The position numbers were made by a program, and so were the translations under genes. A DNA stretch of 9,732 nt from Chloroflexota bacterium (lineage in GTDB: Bacteria > Chloroflexota > Anaerolineae > UBA3071). This document shows positions 8,614-9,732 of this stretch, in pieces; positions within the stretch are counted from its first letter, which is position 1; every line of letters begins with the position of its first letter. The stretch covers positions 1 through 9,732 of the forward strand of contig JACNHM010000175.1 of NCBI GenBank assembly GCA_014383605.1, written 5' to 3'. The notes beneath the pieces are model-generated. The model saw only the letters and a list, made by a program, of their open reading frames with translations. It ran no database searches and was not told the DNA's origin.

Positions 8614-8925
8614 TCATTTGAAGTCGGGATACGTTTCGTCGTACGCTTGCTGCAAACGGTCACGCAGCCCCTGCAGGACAAGGTAGCGCGGATCATCCTG
8701 GGACGGATATTCCTGCTGATCGGCCAGGGCGCTGTCCATCACCTCCAGGAGACATTCCACGTCCCAGCGGTACAGGCCGATGGGGCGCTTGCCTCGGTAG
8801 CGCTCGATGCGCCCGTCCAGGCCAAACGACTCGGCCATCAGCCAGGTGAAGCCCTGTAGCTCGTCCAGTTCCGCCCCGGTGATCAAGATTGTGAGCTTGT
8901 AGTCGCGTGAGCCGGGCTTGATCAT
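8614..8925 (-). CDS. Unknown 103-residue protein inside the type I R-M operon
   Basis: I do not recognise this protein. It is 103 residues, has no signal peptide or membrane segment, and no zinc or nucleotide motif. Visible features are a leading [19 protein letters not shown], a basic patch [10 protein letters not shown], the stretch [17 protein letters not shown], and an acidic, helical C-terminal part. It is very likely real: the start overlaps the hsdS stop by ATGA (8922-8925), a near-perfect AAAGGAGG lies four bases before the ATG, and it ends 13 bases before hsdR. A gene locked between hsdS and hsdR is expected to be made together with them. It could adjust restriction activity, assist assembly, or protect the host, but the sequence does not say which. 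Confidence 0.8.
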   Translation of the reverse strand: MIKPGSRDYKLTILITGAELDELQGFTWLMAESFGLDGRIERYRGKRPIGLYRWDVECLLEVMDSALADQQEYPSQDDPRYLVLQGLRDRLQQAYDETYPDFK

Positions 8926-9731
8926 GTGGCCTCCTTTACCAACTTCTCTGCATCCGGAACGCGCAGCTCGCCGGAGATGAGCCTGGGCAGGAGGGTGTCG
9001 CGGAGGGCGGCGAGGGTGCGGGATTCACCGATACAATTGAGCGCCTTCTCGTGCAGCGGCCCGACTATACGACCAAAGGTTTCAATCAGCTCTGGACCTG
9101 GCACGACAATGCGCATTACGGCAACATCCTCCGGCCTTGCGCGCTGTCGGCTGCCCGTGCTTCCTGTGACTCGCTCCTGGATCCCTCTTTGGACAACATC
9201 CGACTTCATCAATTCATACAAGAAAGGGCGCCAAGCATTGTGCAACAACGGTACGAATGGCATGAACTCGGTGGAGCAAATTGCCGCCGCCTCATCCTGC
9301 ACGTCAGGCAGCCAGACACGGGGAAACCGGGGGTTCAGCTTTGACGCCAGCACGCAACCTGATGGCACACAGTACTTGTTGCTTTTGATAGCCTCTCCTG
9401 CTTCGATGACAGGGACTCGGCCAGCGTCGAAAGCCGGAATGCTATAATGCTCCCAGAGTTTCGCTGGTGCCTGCATCGGCTTGACAGACTCTTTCTTGAG
9501 GGTAGCCACAGCATGCAGACCGGTTGCTTCCCACCCCTTCGGAATTTCCCCCAACTCTGACTCCTCAAACGCATCCGGGAACAGGTCGGCAATGTCGGGA
9601 GCGAGGCCGGGGGGCTGCTGGCCGGCGGCTTTGGCCCGCACAGGGTCACCTGTCTGCGTGCGTGCGCGCCTGCCTGTGCGATGCACGCAGACAGGTTGCT
9701 TCGCACGCACAGGCAGAAAGTCCACGAACCA
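8922..9731 (-). CDS. hsdS: Type I restriction enzyme, specificity subunit HsdS (5' partial)
   Basis: This is the C-terminal 269 residues of the DNA-recognition subunit; the first target-recognition domain and the start lie beyond the right edge. The visible part begins in the central conserved region with WFVDF. It continues through DPVRAKA and the proline-rich linker to SELGEIPKGWE (about 58-68), the usual entry of the second target-recognition domain. The domain ends with GSTGSRQRARPEDV, then the C-terminal conserved helix with ALRDTLLPRLISGELRV (about 241-257). Between WFVDF and DPVRAKA lie 23 extra residues encoded by a palindromic repeat, where the family normally reads FVDFDPVRAKA without a break. 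The stop overlaps the next gene's start (ATGA). hsdM is expected upstream, outside the window. Confidence 0.93.
   Translation of the reverse strand, partial: WFVDFLPVRAKQPVCVHRTGRRARTQTGDPVRAKAAGQQPPGLAPDIADLFPDAFEESELGEIPKGWEATGLHAVATLKKESVKPMQAPAKLWEHYSIPAFDAGRVPVIEAGEAIKSNKYCVPSGCVLASKLNPRFPRVWLPDVQDEAAAICSTEFMPFVPLLHNAWRPFLYELMKSDVVQRGIQERVTGSTGSRQRARPEDVAVMRIVVPGPELIETFGRIVGPLHEKALNCIGESRTLAALRDTLLPRLISGELRVPDAEKLVKEAT
8926..8940 (-). promoter_or_regulatory. Strong Shine-Dalgarno of the 103-residue gene
   Basis: On the minus strand AAAGGAGG lies four bases before the ATG at 8925, within the end of hsdS. Together with the ATGA overlap it shows that the small gene is translated efficiently and coupled to hsdS. 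Confidence 0.75.
9648..9716. repeat. In-frame palindromic repeat insert within hsdS (69 nt)
   Basis: Two interleaved perfect inverted repeats: ACCTGTCTGCGTGC (9648-9661) pairs with 9683-9696 (14 bp), and CTGCCTGTGCG (9670-9680) pairs with 9706-9716 (11 bp). The order A-B-A'-B' allows alternative hairpins or a pseudoknot. The outermost arms start and end exactly at the edges predicted by removing the 23 extra codons from HsdS (WFVDF joined to DPVRAKA). The 28-nt core 9668-9695 matches the insert in hsdR at 26 positions. An 8-base CCTGTGCG on the minus strand occurs both at the insert's start and just after its end. Confidence 0.85.
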
Positions 9732-9732
9732 G

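Noticed and set aside
8601..8696. Upstream ATG at 8696 for hsdR
   Set aside because: It would add 32 residues unlike the family and overlap the coupled 103-residue gene by 83 bases. ATG 8600 gives the standard N-terminus.

Overview
The window is GC-rich bacterial DNA. Gene content and style point to Chloroflexota, probably the Anaerolineae/Caldilineae side: a cmk-plsC pair, a short FmdB-type zinc ribbon, intergenic 7-mer and 9-mer repeats, a GxxExxY remnant, and a type I restriction system with a large HsdR. This placement comes from general resemblance, not from a marker gene. No rRNA, tRNA, CRISPR array, transposase or phage gene was seen.

Left part (1-2651): the 3' end of a zinc-dependent medium-chain dehydrogenase is followed by a promoter-like site and a hairpin. 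Next is a convergent fmdB-type zinc-ribbon gene on the minus strand with a good sigma-70-like promoter. Then comes a secreted D-Ala-D-Ala carboxypeptidase (peptidase S11) on the plus strand. The first ~50 codons of that peptidase run through a compact array of palindromes that could fold into a cloverleaf.

Middle (2652-5390): rluB (pseudouridine synthase) overlaps by ATGA with a single long reading frame that joins cytidylate kinase to a PlsC acyltransferase. A strong internal Shine-Dalgarno and ATG lie at the joint. The gene-free stretch that follows holds a 27-bp inverted repeat built of 9-mers, enclosing the C-terminal remnant of a GxxExxY-family gene. A 13-bp bidirectional terminator hairpin comes after it.

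Right part (5394-9732, minus strand): a type I restriction-modification operon read right to left as hsdS (5' part outside the window), a 103-codon unknown gene coupled by an ATGA overlap, and hsdR. hsdM is not in the window and would be expected further right. Both hsdS and hsdR carry an in-frame extra segment (69 and 63 nt) made of the same short GC-rich palindromic repeat. The shared 28-nt core matches at 26 positions but is read in different frames in the two genes. This looks like a family of short DNA repeats able to enter genes without breaking them, and it is the most unusual signal here.
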